Positions 8,504 to 19,412 of a stretch of DNA of 54,241 nt are shown piece after piece. Both the position numbers and the translations under genes were made by a program. Each line of letters opens with the position of its first letter. Positions within the stretch are counted from its first letter, which is position 1. The DNA comes from an uncultured Pirellulaceae bacterium. GTDB taxonomy: Bacteria; Planctomycetota; Planctomycetia; Pirellulales; Pirellulaceae. Under the pieces are notes generated by a model. The model made no database searches and was not told the DNA's origin. It saw only the letters and a list, made by a program, of their open reading frames with translations. The DNA is taken from positions 1 through 54,241 of the forward strand of contig CALFWR010000057.1 of assembly GCA_937928555.1 (NCBI GenBank), read 5' to 3'.

Positions 8504-9694
8504 TTAGTCGCGAAGGAACTGCGGGTCGACGCAGTCCTTGTTGAGCGTAATGGCCAGGGTGTGGAGGCGAACGTAGGCTTCGGACATGTAGAGGTAGCCT
8601 TTGTGCGGGCCGATTTTGCCCCACGAGTTCTTAATCAGGTAGTACTTGTTCCCTTGTTGATCGACCGCGCGGCCGACCAGGTGCATCAAGTGGTCGTCGG
8701 TGGTTTGATAGGAGAGGAAACGTTCCTGTCGCAGTTCCTGGGTGACTTCGAGTTGTTCCACCGGTCCAGCGAGCGAGTTCTTTTTGCTTTTTGGCAGAAC
8801 CGCGACGCCTCGGTTGGCTGAAAATCCTGACTCGCTCACGTCGCCGTCCCACATGACGCCAAAACCGCGATCAAGTGCGTTGTCAATAATCTGGACAAGA
8901 TCATCGACGGGAACATTCATAAACGAACCGCTGGAAAAGTTGTCCGGGATCTCAAGGACAAACGTCTCGTAGAACGGATGGTGGCTGTATGAAGAAAAAC
9001 TCGTGTAGTCGTCGCCATCAAATTCGATCGAATTCGCGAACTCCGCCGGAGTGAAGCTCTGGCCTTGGTACTGAAATTGTTCGGGCGTATCGCCGAGGTA
9101 AACGTCCAGAACCCGATTGGTTGCAACTTGCCAGCGGGTACTGAGTTTCTTTCGTTTGATGGTCGCGTCGAGCATCGATTGAACCAGCGATTCCATTTCG
9201 CCGTGGTCGTGGGCGGTCTCGCCAATGGTCTTGCCGGAGTAAACTTCTTCGGGAACAACGCCGTACTTGTTGACGGCGTTGATGTAGTCGTGAGCGAGAG
9301 CTCCTTGGCCAAAGCTGGTTTTGCCTTGGCGAAGAACGTAGTTGAGCGCTTTTTCGCGGTACACGTTTTTCACGACGAACATCTCTGAAAGGTCCACGGT
9401 GCCTTCGTTGCGCCGCATCAATTCTGATTCGAGGAACGAAGTCCCGGCAAAGCACCAGCAGGTTCCCGTTTTGTCCTGGCTTCGAACCGGAGAGCAGTTG
9501 ATTTCGGTTTCGATCGTAAAGTCAAAACCGACTTTGCGAGGCTTTCTCGTTTTGTCTTTCGCGTCGCGGTCTTTGGTGTCGGCGTTTTCGAAAGACTCGT
9601 TATTGGCGTCAGTGACCTGGAATGCGTGGCTGTTGGCGGGTAAAAGAATCAGGCCCAGGCAAAAAGCAAAGCCGACTAGAAATTTGACGTTCAT
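8504..9694 (-). CDS. C1 family (bleomycin hydrolase/aminopeptidase C-like) cysteine peptidase
   Basis: 396 residues with a signal peptide (MNVKFLVGFAFCLGLILLPA, cleavage near SHA-FQ). The catalytic Cys lies in QDKTGTCWCFAGTSFLESEL (about residues 78-97), with the oxyanion Gln eight residues before it. The His and Asn of the papain-fold triad are in DHLMHLVGRAVD and YYLIKNSWGKIGPHKGYLYM near the C-terminus. These Gln-Cys-His-Asn elements and the extended insertion between them match peptidase family C1B (PepC/bleomycin hydrolase). Unlike cytoplasmic PepC it has an export signal, so it probably acts in the periplasm or outside, on peptides. Confidence 0.88.
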   Translation of the reverse strand: MNVKFLVGFAFCLGLILLPANSHAFQVTDANNESFENADTKDRDAKDKTRKPRKVGFDFTIETEINCSPVRSQDKTGTCWCFAGTSFLESELMRRNEGTVDLSEMFVVKNVYREKALNYVLRQGKTSFGQGALAHDYINAVNKYGVVPEEVYSGKTIGETAHDHGEMESLVQSMLDATIKRKKLSTRWQVATNRVLDVYLGDTPEQFQYQGQSFTPAEFANSIEFDGDDYTSFSSYSHHPFYETFVLEIPDNFSSGSFMNVPVDDLVQIIDNALDRGFGVMWDGDVSESGFSANRGVAVLPKSKKNSLAGPVEQLEVTQELRQERFLSYQTTDDHLMHLVGRAVDQQGNKYYLIKNSWGKIGPHKGYLYMSEAYVRLHTLAITLNKDCVDPQFLRD

Positions 9695-9892
9695 GCGAGT
9701 CTCGAGTGTTGGCGAAAGGTTGTTGCGTATGAAGAATTGCCGCGTTTACATCCCAATTATACAACAAGCTAAGCCCTGAATTTGCGGGATGCGGGAAATA
9801 TTCTCATGATGGCTCGCGAACATTTGCCGGTTTCGGTTATCCTGATTACGTTCAATGACTTTTCCCCCGCCGTCCATGAAGACGGCTCCCGA

Positions 9893-10996
9893 ATGTCAGT
9901 TTCCAAACTTCGGCGGCAAATTGCCTGGCATGCCGCCCGTCTGATGTACGACCGACAGGAGTCGGAGTACTTTCGCGCAAAGATGAAAGCCGCCCGCGTG
10001 TGCTGTAAAGGGTGGGTCAAACCCAAGGACCTTCCTTCCAACGCGGAGATACGGGACCAGATCCAGTCGATGGCCCGAATGCTTGAAGGGGACGCCAACG
10101 ATCATCGGTTGTTTGAGATGCGAATCGAAGCAGTCCGCATGATGCGATTGCTTTCGCAGTTCCGCACCCGATTGATTGGAAGTGTGCTAACGGGCCACAT
10201 TCGTCAAGGCTCGGACATCGACATTCATGTGTTTTGTGACAACATTGAATCGATCACCGGAATCCTGGATTCGCACGGCCTGTGGTACGACGTCGAACGT
10301 AAACGCGTGGTCAAAGATGGCGAAAGAAACATCTATCAACACATACACGTCAAGGATCGGTTTGAGGTCGAGTTGACGGTTTACCCCGTAAATAAAACCA
10401 GTTTTGCGTTCAAGAGCTCGATCACGGGAAAGCCAATCGAGCGGGCGACCGAGAAGGAATTGTTGGCCTTGTTGTCGCAGCAACACAGTCCCGAGGCCAT
10501 TGAATCGGCTTTGACAGAAAGCGAAATTTCCCTTGATCCGCTTCAGGTTTTTTATGCTTTACTGTTGCCATTGGAGAATGTGAAACAGGATCCGCGTTGG
10601 CACCCCGAAGGCGATGCGCTGTATCACAGCCTTCAGGTTTTTGATTTGGCGTGTAACGCTCGCCCATGGGACGAAGAATTTTTGCTGGCCGCGCTTCTGC
10701 ATGATGTTGGCAAAGGTATCGATCGCTACGATCACGTTAACGCGGGTGTCAGTGCGCTGCAGGGTTTGGTCACCGAACGTACCGAGTGGTTGATCGAGCA
10801 CCATATGCTTGCGCACGAAATTCACGATCGAACGATCGGTGCAAGGAAATCGAAACGGCTGCGCAGCAACGAAAACTATGAAGACCTGTTGTTGCTGGGC
10901 CGATGTGACCGGGCGGGGCGCAAGTGCGGTGTCGAAGTCCCCGAATTGGAAGAGGCACTTGACTACGTGCGAGAGCTTACAAAGCAGTTTGGTTAA
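9893..10996 (+). CDS. Nucleotidyltransferase-HD domain protein
   Basis: 367 residues from the ATG at 9893, chosen because the following MSVSKLRRQIAWHAARLMY begins the compact protein. The frame is open upstream, with ATGs at 9806 and 9809, giving up to ~400 residues. About residues 95-190 look like a pol-beta-type nucleotidyltransferase (IGSVLTGHIRQGSDIDIHVF, with the GS and DxD metal ligands and a later ELTVYP). An HD domain follows (HSLQVFDLA, LLHDVGKGIDRYDH, IEHHM), typical of metal-dependent phosphohydrolases. The order NTase then HD recalls CCA-adding enzymes and GlnD, but the ACT or RNA-binding parts are missing. Cytoplasmic; substrate unknown. Divergent from the C1 peptidase gene. Confidence 0.8.
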   Translation: MSVSKLRRQIAWHAARLMYDRQESEYFRAKMKAARVCCKGWVKPKDLPSNAEIRDQIQSMARMLEGDANDHRLFEMRIEAVRMMRLLSQFRTRLIGSVLTGHIRQGSDIDIHVFCDNIESITGILDSHGLWYDVERKRVVKDGERNIYQHIHVKDRFEVELTVYPVNKTSFAFKSSITGKPIERATEKELLALLSQQHSPEAIESALTESEISLDPLQVFYALLLPLENVKQDPRWHPEGDALYHSLQVFDLACNARPWDEEFLLAALLHDVGKGIDRYDHVNAGVSALQGLVTERTEWLIEHHMLAHEIHDRTIGARKSKRLRSNENYEDLLLLGRCDRAGRKCGVEVPELEEALDYVRELTKQFG

Positions 10997-11141
10997 TTGT
11001 TGGTCAGGTTCACCGTCGGTCTACTGAGTTGGCCGGATCACCCGCACAAACTGACCCGGTCTTTCCGCTGCCGAAAGCGTCCGAGTGTTGGCTCTGTGTT
11101 GGTGTGATCTTGTTGCAGTCCGGCGGTGCGTTCAAATAAAA

Positions 11142-11165
11142 AAGCCGCGACGGATGTCGCGGCTT
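11142..11165 (-). terminator. Intrinsic terminator of the lipoprotein gene
   Basis: Perfect 10-bp stem AAGCCGCGAC/GTCGCGGCTT with a 4-nt loop. On the minus strand it is followed by a U-rich tract (the A-run at 11135-11143 on plus). It lies 25 bp past the stop of the minus-strand gene at 11190. Confidence 0.88.
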
Positions 11166-11189
11166 GGTTTGTCTGGTGACTGAATTCGA

Positions 11190-11855
11190 CTAACGGAACG
11201 AGGGCACGTTGCCTGCGGCGTTGGCCACTCTGGCAGTAAAGTCTGTCGCGCCGGTGTTGCTGTTGACTTCTTCGCGGACGGTTCCTTCCTCGAACGGTCC
11301 AATCCCAAGAACGCTCCATTTGCTGTCGTCAGCACGAGCCAGGGCTCGACCACCGTCGAAAAGCATCTCTCCAGATTTCGTTGCGTAGGCCACGACCCCC
11401 AGTTTCGCAGTGCCGTATTGGCTTTTCTTTTCATACAAACGAATCTCGGGTAGCTCGACCGGGAGTCCGGGTACCGTCAGCCCTGGAGAGCCCAAAAAGG
11501 TTTCGACGTTGTCAGTTCCAACGCCGCCAGAGAAGACCTCGATGGTGACTTCGGATGCGTCTTTGGCGTCAACCAGTTGAGCACCGTTGATCAGCAGCTT
11601 TTGGTGAAGCGAACCGATGATGTAGCCCTTGTCGACTGCGTCAAGGTATTTGTCTTCCACAAAAACTTTGCGTCCGCTGACAGGAGGCAACGCCGTTTTT
11701 GCAAGCGTCTGGTCGACCGCATTGGAAATCAGCAGCTGCTCAAGCCCGGTACGCGCCGTGTCGGTTGTGCGTGACGTGGTGCAGCCGGAAAAGCATAAAA
11801 TAGCAGTAACAAAAGCTCCACAGAGGAGGCTTCCTCGGAGTTGAGGTGTGGCCAT
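11190..11855 (-). CDS. Hypothetical lipoprotein
   Basis: 221 residues from the ATG at 11855; an upstream in-frame ATG at 11984 would add 43 residues without a signal. The N-terminus is a lipoprotein signal (LLCGAFVTAILCFSGC, lipobox FSGC with Cys about residue 24), so the mature protein is probably membrane-anchored. The mature part begins TTSRTTDTARTGLEQLL and has a Val-, Gly- and Glu-rich body with no catalytic motif. It looks like a conserved planctomycete lipoprotein family of unknown function. A strong intrinsic terminator lies right after the gene. It is divergent from the DNA ligase gene. Confidence 0.82.
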   Translation of the reverse strand: MATPQLRGSLLCGAFVTAILCFSGCTTSRTTDTARTGLEQLLISNAVDQTLAKTALPPVSGRKVFVEDKYLDAVDKGYIIGSLHQKLLINGAQLVDAKDASEVTIEVFSGGVGTDNVETFLGSPGLTVPGLPVELPEIRLYEKKSQYGTAKLGVVAYATKSGEMLFDGGRALARADDSKWSVLGIGPFEEGTVREEVNSNTGATDFTARVANAAGNVPSFR

Positions 11856-11924
11856 GAAGTGGTCCTTTTTCGAAAGGTAGGAATCGTTACGGGGGGGTTT
11901 ATCAGGCTGTTGACTTTCGAGTAA

Positions 11925-14123
<2,199 letters not shown>

Positions 14124-14310
14124 CCCGGATTATTCACGACGACGGGCGTCGGTTCTACGTCTGGCCAACGGGAGCAAGGGGAAGGCTGAATTTCAACAAG
14201 AAATTTAAATCATCCGGTAGAGGAAAACCACAGCGATCGTTTCATCGCATCAGAGTCGCGGATCACTGTCAGAACTGATTCGGACGCCCACGCCTCGTGA
14301 ATAATCCAGG
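14124..14310 (+). mobile_element. 187-bp MITE, copy B
   Basis: Same 187-bp length as copy A. The left end is CCCGGATTATTCACGA; the right end is TCGTGAATAATCCAGG (one change). A perfect 5-bp duplication GTTAG flanks it (14119-14123, 14311-14315), and the left copy contains the TAG stop of the DNA ligase gene. Confidence 0.94.
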
Positions 14311-14415
14311 GTTAGAAGTCTTTTTGGGGGTGAGGGGGTTTGATCTTCAACCAACGGAATTTGGCGATTCGACAGGATTCGATTCCGGCCAAAGTCGGAA
14401 CTACCAACGGCGCTG

Positions 14416-15801
14416 CTACCTGTACGAATCCCAGGGGCCGGTGATGGCGAAGGTGATCCCGGGTTTTTGGATGTTCGCGAACAGCCACTTGCCGTCTGGG
14501 CTGAACGTCGCGCCGGCCCACTCTCGTCCGCGAAAGTCGCCTCTGAATCCCTTGATGCCATCAAGCTGCATGTCGTTGGCGGCCAGAGTCGTCAGCTTTC
14601 CGTCTTGGGAAAGATGATGGATTCGCTGCGGGTATTGGTCGTCTCCGTAGTCACCGTCCTCGCAAAGCGTCAGCCCGCCGTGAGGGTTGACGCAAAGATT
14701 GTCGGGCATGTTGAGCGTCGTTTTGCCGGGGCTTTCAAAAAGCATCGTCAGCTTTTGGGTGGCAGGATCGTACTGCCAGATTTGTCCCGCCTTTGCCGCG
14801 CCGCCGCTGGTGGCGTCGAAGTAGATGAAGCCATTTCCGCTCCAGCAACCTTCGAGTCTGGCAAAGGTGGTCGCGTTGAGCTTTTTGCCTTGGCGAAAAA
14901 CGCCCAATTCGTCTTTCCAGATGTCGAAAGAATGGGCTCGCGACGGATCGGGAATCCTGTGCCATTTGACGTCGAAGACTTTGCCCGATTCGACCTTGCC
15001 GCGAAGGTCATCTTCGCCCACGACTTCGGCGATCTGTAGTTCACCGCCAGCAGCGAGGTTTGATTTGTTAGCCGGGATGAAGCGATAAAATCCGGCGGTC
15101 TTGCGGTCTTCGGTTTGGTACACGATGCCCGTGTTGCGGTCGATGGCTACCGCTTCGTGAACAAACCGCCCCATGCCTGTGAGTGGAACGGGCTTTTTCA
15201 CGCCCCGCGGATCGACTTCAAACACCCATCCGTGGTCCTGTTTGAAAGAACGCTTTTTGTCGATGCGTTGGTCCGTCGAGCCAATGCCTAGGACGGTTTC
15301 TTCTGCCGTCAACCAGGTGCCCCAAGGGGTGACGCCGCCAGCGCAGTTGCGGCTTGTGCCCGACAACGAAACAAAGCTCTCGAGCCATTTGCCTTTTTGT
15401 GTGTCAAACTTGAGCGTCGTGCAACCGCCTTGGGCTTGATCGTCAAACGGCGTCCCGTGTTTTGTTTTCAACGCTTGTCCGTCGTTGCTGATCTCGTGGT
15501 TGCGTACCAGAGTCACAACGCCGGCAGATTCCGATACGACACCCATCCCATCGTGATTGATCGGTGTCCGCGAACCATCGTCCATGGTGTCGCCAGTCCA
15601 ACCGTAGGTCACGTAGCGGAAGCCTTCGGGAAGGCGAATCAGGGGCAGGCCGGTGTTTTCGTCTTTGACGGGATTCAGGTTGATGCCAGCGGCGTGTTCG
15701 CCAAAGGAAATCCTTCCCGCGAGGGACGAAAAAGCCGCCGCAACACCAAATCCAGTGACTGAGGAGAACGTTTCGTTCAAGAATTCGCGGCGTGACTTCA
15801 T
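14416..15801 (-). CDS. PhoX-like (DUF839) secreted phosphatase family protein
   Basis: 461 residues from the ATG at 15801; a frame extension to 15879 has no signal-like sequence. It starts with a twin-arginine-type signal (MKSRREFLNETFSSVTGFGV). The body has hallmarks of the PhoX/DUF839 beta-propeller family: GVTLVRNHE-type stretch (VVTLVRNHEIS), GGCTTLKFD, SGTSRNCAGGVTPWGTWLTAEET, VHEAVAIDRNTGIVYQTED and a C-terminal DNLCVNPHGGLTLCEDG. PhoX enzymes are Ca/Fe-dependent alkaline phosphatases exported folded by Tat; whether this member is a phosphatase is inference. A REP-type hairpin lies 57 bp upstream of its start. Confidence 0.88.
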   Translation of the reverse strand: MKSRREFLNETFSSVTGFGVAAAFSSLAGRISFGEHAAGINLNPVKDENTGLPLIRLPEGFRYVTYGWTGDTMDDGSRTPINHDGMGVVSESAGVVTLVRNHEISNDGQALKTKHGTPFDDQAQGGCTTLKFDTQKGKWLESFVSLSGTSRNCAGGVTPWGTWLTAEETVLGIGSTDQRIDKKRSFKQDHGWVFEVDPRGVKKPVPLTGMGRFVHEAVAIDRNTGIVYQTEDRKTAGFYRFIPANKSNLAAGGELQIAEVVGEDDLRGKVESGKVFDVKWHRIPDPSRAHSFDIWKDELGVFRQGKKLNATTFARLEGCWSGNGFIYFDATSGGAAKAGQIWQYDPATQKLTMLFESPGKTTLNMPDNLCVNPHGGLTLCEDGDYGDDQYPQRIHHLSQDGKLTTLAANDMQLDGIKGFRGDFRGREWAGATFSPDGKWLFANIQKPGITFAITGPWDSYR

Positions 15802-15857
15802 GAGTGTTTCCTGTGAGGATTGGTGGCTGGAGGCCCTCGATACGGTAGTGGAATGGA

Positions 15858-15874
15858 GAGGGCTGGACGCCCTC
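15858..15874. repeat. REP-like hairpin GAGGGC-N5-GCCCTC
   Basis: A 6-bp inverted repeat with 5-nt loop followed by ACCAC, lying between the S46 peptidase stop (15889) and the PhoX start (15801). The same GAGGGC/GCCCTC-AC(C/T)AC design recurs at 45753-45778 and 45802-45818. Confidence 0.6.
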
Positions 15875-15888
15875 ACCACGAGGTCGGT

Positions 15889-17937
15889 TTACTTACCAAG
15901 CTGATTGGCCAAATCTTCCAGGTCGTACACGTAGCGAAGTGCTTCGCGGATGGCGTTGGAATGCACGCTGACGCTGCGGCCCTGAACGTCCGAATAGGCA
16001 AAGTCAGCGATTAGCGATTGAATGTTTCCATCGAAAATCAAACCTACCAGTTCAAGGTCTTTGTTGACGACTGGCGAACCGGAATTGCCGCCGATAATGT
16101 CGGCGGTACAAACAAAGTTCATTTTCGTGCTGCCGGGAAGTTTGTCTTTGGCGTTGAGGAAAGAATCGGGAAGTTCAAAATCTTTCTGACCAACGATCTC
16201 GTGTTCAAACGTGCCGTTGATGTCGGTAAAGGCAGGAATCTTTTTCCCGTTCTCCATGTAGCCCTTTACAGGTCCGAACGCCAGTCGCAGGGTAAAGGTC
16301 GCATCGGGGTAAACCGAAGTTCCTTGGGTTTTGAACAGGACGTCAGAGATCTCGGCGTAAGCCTGCTTTTCGATTTCCCCCAATTCCTCGGTGACCTTTC
16401 GCTCGGCGCGGGCCTGGTTGTCGAGCATGAGTGCAAACTGAATCAGCTTGTCGTCAGAGTTTTTGATCGCGTCCATACCGCCAGCGGCGATCGCTTTACG
16501 GGCTTCGGGATCGTTGAGCGAGGAACCGGCGATCAGTTCGCTGCCGCGTTCAATGGGGTTCTTTCCGTCAAGGATTTTCATGCTTGTCTCATCAAAGCCC
16601 CGCAATTCGCAAAACCTCGCAAGTTCGTCGCCGAGAATCAGGGCTTCGAATTCGGGGTAGATCGGAGCGGTCGAATACAATTGCTGTTCCAGAGAAGCTC
16701 TGCCTGATTCCTGAAATTCGGCAAGTCGTTTTGAGGATGGTTTTTGGTCTTCGGCGGCCATCTGCACCAACTGTTGGGCGATCACGAACATGCGCGTGCG
16801 GAATCCAAGGCCCTGCCCTTGTGTCTGTGCGCGTTTCTTTTGCACTTCAGCGATTCGTTCCCAGGCGGAGAGTTTCGACGCCAACTCCGGGTCAGCTTTG
16901 ACTTTTTCCTTCAACTCCATTTCTCGTTTTTCAACTCCGGCCATAAATTCGGGACTCTGGAGTCCCTGCAGCATTCCCATCCGTGCCTTGCGGGCATTTT
17001 GAAATCCGAAAAGCATGTCTTTGGCGATGCGTTCCTTTTCAGGTCCACCAAGGCCAAACTGTTGCAGCAGGATTTCTCGGCGTCGAATGAAATCCATGAT
17101 GAAGGGCAAACGAACGTCGCGTTGGTGCTTGAGTGCGTCAAAAGTAAAAATGCGGCTTGTGTTGCCCGGGTTGCCAGCCACGAATACCAGCTCGTCTTGA
17201 TCGGGACCATTTTCTGACCACTTGAGAAAATGTTCGATCTTTGCCGGTTTGCCGTCTTCGTAAACGCGGAAGATCGTCGCGTCGAGGTTGAAGCGGGGAT
17301 ACTCAAAGTTGTCCGCGTCGCCTCCAAAAAATGCGATCGATGCTTCGGGAGCCCAGACCAAACGGACGTCGGTGTACTTTTTGTATTGGTAGAGGTGGTA
17401 TTTTCCTCCGCCGTAAAGCGTAACGACGTCACTGCGAAGGCCTGATTCTTTGGTGGCTGCCGATTCGATTTCGCCAATCCGCGCACTGCGGGCTTTCGCT
17501 GCCTCGCCGGGAGTCATCTCCTTGTTGACGGCTTCGTTTACTTTTTCGGTAACGTCGGTGATTTTTTGTAGCTGGTTCAATTCCAGGTCGGGCGCTTTGA
17601 GTTCCTGTTCGATGCTGCGGGATGCAAATCCGTCTTTGGCGTAGTTGTTTTCTTTGTCGCTAAGCTTGGACAATGTATCAAAGGCCACGTGGTGGTTGGT
17701 CAGCACCAGGCCATTGCTGGAAACGAACGATGCCGAACCTCCCACGTTGAATCGAACGCAGGACTTCATCAGTTTGTCCGCCCACTGATCGGTCACGTCA
17801 ATGCCGTGCGTTTCTTTCAGGTGTTTTTTTGGCAGATCGTTAAACAGCCACATGCCTTCATCGGCCTGGGCGGTTGCGCCCAGGAGAGCAATTGTAAAAG
17901 AAGCAATCGCGAGGATGCGGTGGTACTGAATCGACAT
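15889..17937 (-). CDS. S46 family dipeptidyl-peptidase (DPP7/DPP11 type)
   Basis: 682 residues, the usual length for peptidase family S46. It has a signal peptide (MSIQYHRILAIASFTIALLGATAQA). The mature start DEGMWLFNDLP is characteristic of the family. The catalytic His is in GLVLTNHHVAFDTL (about residues 76-89) and the nucleophile Ser in IGGNSGSPVVN near residue 625, giving a chymotrypsin-fold serine peptidase with the family's long helical insertion. Members remove dipeptides from the N-terminus of peptides in the periplasm. Whether its specificity is DPP7- or DPP11-like was not assigned. Its upstream region contains a G-rich tract and MITE copy C. Confidence 0.93.
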   Translation of the reverse strand: MSIQYHRILAIASFTIALLGATAQADEGMWLFNDLPKKHLKETHGIDVTDQWADKLMKSCVRFNVGGSASFVSSNGLVLTNHHVAFDTLSKLSDKENNYAKDGFASRSIEQELKAPDLELNQLQKITDVTEKVNEAVNKEMTPGEAAKARSARIGEIESAATKESGLRSDVVTLYGGGKYHLYQYKKYTDVRLVWAPEASIAFFGGDADNFEYPRFNLDATIFRVYEDGKPAKIEHFLKWSENGPDQDELVFVAGNPGNTSRIFTFDALKHQRDVRLPFIMDFIRRREILLQQFGLGGPEKERIAKDMLFGFQNARKARMGMLQGLQSPEFMAGVEKREMELKEKVKADPELASKLSAWERIAEVQKKRAQTQGQGLGFRTRMFVIAQQLVQMAAEDQKPSSKRLAEFQESGRASLEQQLYSTAPIYPEFEALILGDELARFCELRGFDETSMKILDGKNPIERGSELIAGSSLNDPEARKAIAAGGMDAIKNSDDKLIQFALMLDNQARAERKVTEELGEIEKQAYAEISDVLFKTQGTSVYPDATFTLRLAFGPVKGYMENGKKIPAFTDINGTFEHEIVGQKDFELPDSFLNAKDKLPGSTKMNFVCTADIIGGNSGSPVVNKDLELVGLIFDGNIQSLIADFAYSDVQGRSVSVHSNAIREALRYVYDLEDLANQLGK

Positions 17938-18082
17938 GGTTGTTCCGTAAAGTGGTGTGTGGAAGATTTATTATCGCTCAAAGAGGCGCTTTTTGCAGGG
18001 GCTTGGGAGCCGAGAAAATTGCTGTCTTTTTCGAGAATGAAGAACCGGGCTGAGTCGTTGCTGAGGCGATTGAAGCCCCCTC

Positions 18083-18109
18083 GGGCGGGCGGGGGCGGCG
18101 GGGGCGGGC
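18083..18109 (+). other. G-rich tract with G-quadruplex potential
   Basis: Successive G3-G5 runs separated by single C or CGGC on the plus strand, satisfying the usual four-run G-quadruplex pattern. It is about 150 bp upstream of the S46 peptidase start and 19 bp from MITE copy C. Confidence 0.6.
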
Positions 18110-18127
18110 GAGGTTTGGGTTACTGAA

Positions 18128-18314
18128 CCCGGATTATTCACAAGGCGTGGGCGCCGGAGTCAGCTGAGACAGTGGTCCGCGACTCTGATGCGATGAAACG
18201 ATCACTGTGGTTTTCATCTACCGGATGATTCACATTTCTTGGTTAAATTCAGCGTTTCTCTTGCTTCTGCTGGCCAGACGTAGAATCAACGCCCGTCGCC
18301 GTGAATAATCCGGG
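18128..18314 (-). mobile_element. 187-bp MITE, copy C (inside 3' end of nitrilase frame)
   Basis: 187 bp, reverse orientation. A perfect 5-bp duplication CTGAA flanks it (18123-18127, 18315-18319). On the minus strand the element interrupts TTCAG-TAA, separating the last nitrilase sense codon from its original stop codon. Confidence 0.94.
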
Positions 18315-19241
18315 CTGAAATTTGACATTGGTTTTGCGGGATGAGTCAACGTGTAGCTGAAAAACGTCGGGACGGGAGTAGTGGCCGACAACGTCAAAGT
18401 CCATCCTCGATCGCGCGAGTTGGGCTTTGTCCAGATCGGCGTACAGAATGGTTTCACTACCAAAGTGGGGGCCTGCGAGCACTTCGCCGAGCGGAGAGAC
18501 GATCGTGCTGCCGCCATTGATCAGGACGGTTTCGTTGTCGTTGCCTTGAATGGTTTCGAATTGTTCGGGAACGTGGGCGCGGGTCATGAACTGGTTGGCA
18601 GAAAGGACAAAGCAGCGGCCTTCCATGGCGATGGTTTGGGCAAGGGCGGTCCACGTCGGGCGGTCGTCAACGGTCGGCGCACAGTAAAATTCGACGCCCT
18701 GAGCGTACTGGCTGATTCGTACCGCAGGCATCAAGTTTTCCCAGCAGATGACTCCACAGAGTTTGCCACAGGAAGCATCGAAGGCGTTGAGGGTGGACCC
18801 GTCGCCCTGGCCCCAGATGATTCGTTCGGCGGCGGTGGGGATCAGTTTTCGCCGTTTGCCAATCAACTTTCCGGCGGCAGAAAAGGCAACTACGCTACAG
18901 AAAAGTGTCCCCGTCTGTCCGCGTTCAACAACGCCAACCACCAGGTCAACTGACAGTTCGCCGCAGAGGGCTTCGATTTGCTGCGTTTGATCGCCGGGAA
19001 TGTCGATCGCGGATTCGTGATAACGCCGAAACCACTCGCGCCCCTGTTCGCTTCGCGATCCAACCGGAGCCCCAAAGTGGTTGCCTTTGGGGTAGCCGCC
19101 GATGAAGGCTTCGGGAAAGACGATCAAGCGAGCGCCCGCTGCGGCGGCCTGGCGAGTTTTCGCTTCGAGCAGTTCAATAGACTTGGGCGTGTCGAACAAA
19201 TGCGAGCCCGACTGGACCACAGCGGCGGTAAGGACAGACAT
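18249..19241 (-). CDS. Nitrilase family carbon-nitrogen hydrolase with MITE-encoded tail
   Basis: 330 residues from the ATG at 19241. The nitrilase Glu-Lys-Cys triad is complete: Glu44 in VFPEAFIGGYP, Lys132 in KRRKLIPT, Cys166 in GVICWENLMP. Together with TWTALAQTIAMEGRCFVL this resembles true nitrilases/cyanide hydratases (hydrolysis of nitriles to acids) more than amidases. Cytoplasmic. The last 21 residues (PGLFTATGVDSTSG and following) are read from MITE copy C. Without the element the frame would end after NVKFQ with a TAA that now lies on the far side of the insertion, giving an ancestral protein of 309 residues. Confidence 0.92.
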   Translation of the reverse strand: MSVLTAAVVQSGSHLFDTPKSIELLEAKTRQAAAAGARLIVFPEAFIGGYPKGNHFGAPVGSRSEQGREWFRRYHESAIDIPGDQTQQIEALCGELSVDLVVGVVERGQTGTLFCSVVAFSAAGKLIGKRRKLIPTAAERIIWGQGDGSTLNAFDASCGKLCGVICWENLMPAVRISQYAQGVEFYCAPTVDDRPTWTALAQTIAMEGRCFVLSANQFMTRAHVPEQFETIQGNDNETVLINGGSTIVSPLGEVLAGPHFGSETILYADLDKAQLARSRMDFDVVGHYSRPDVFQLHVDSSRKTNVKFQPGLFTATGVDSTSGQQKQEKR

Positions 19242-19412
19242 GGAATCTCGGTGGCAGCGGTATCGGTTTTGCAAACATCAACCACTGGCGGTCGATGGCG
19301 TCTGTGTTTTTGACAGCGACGAAATTGTATCAGGTTCTTTGGCGTCGAAATGGCTCAAGCGTTGGCGGTGGTTAGTCAGACCCACGCGCGGAATGCGAGG
19401 ATGCCTTTTGTG

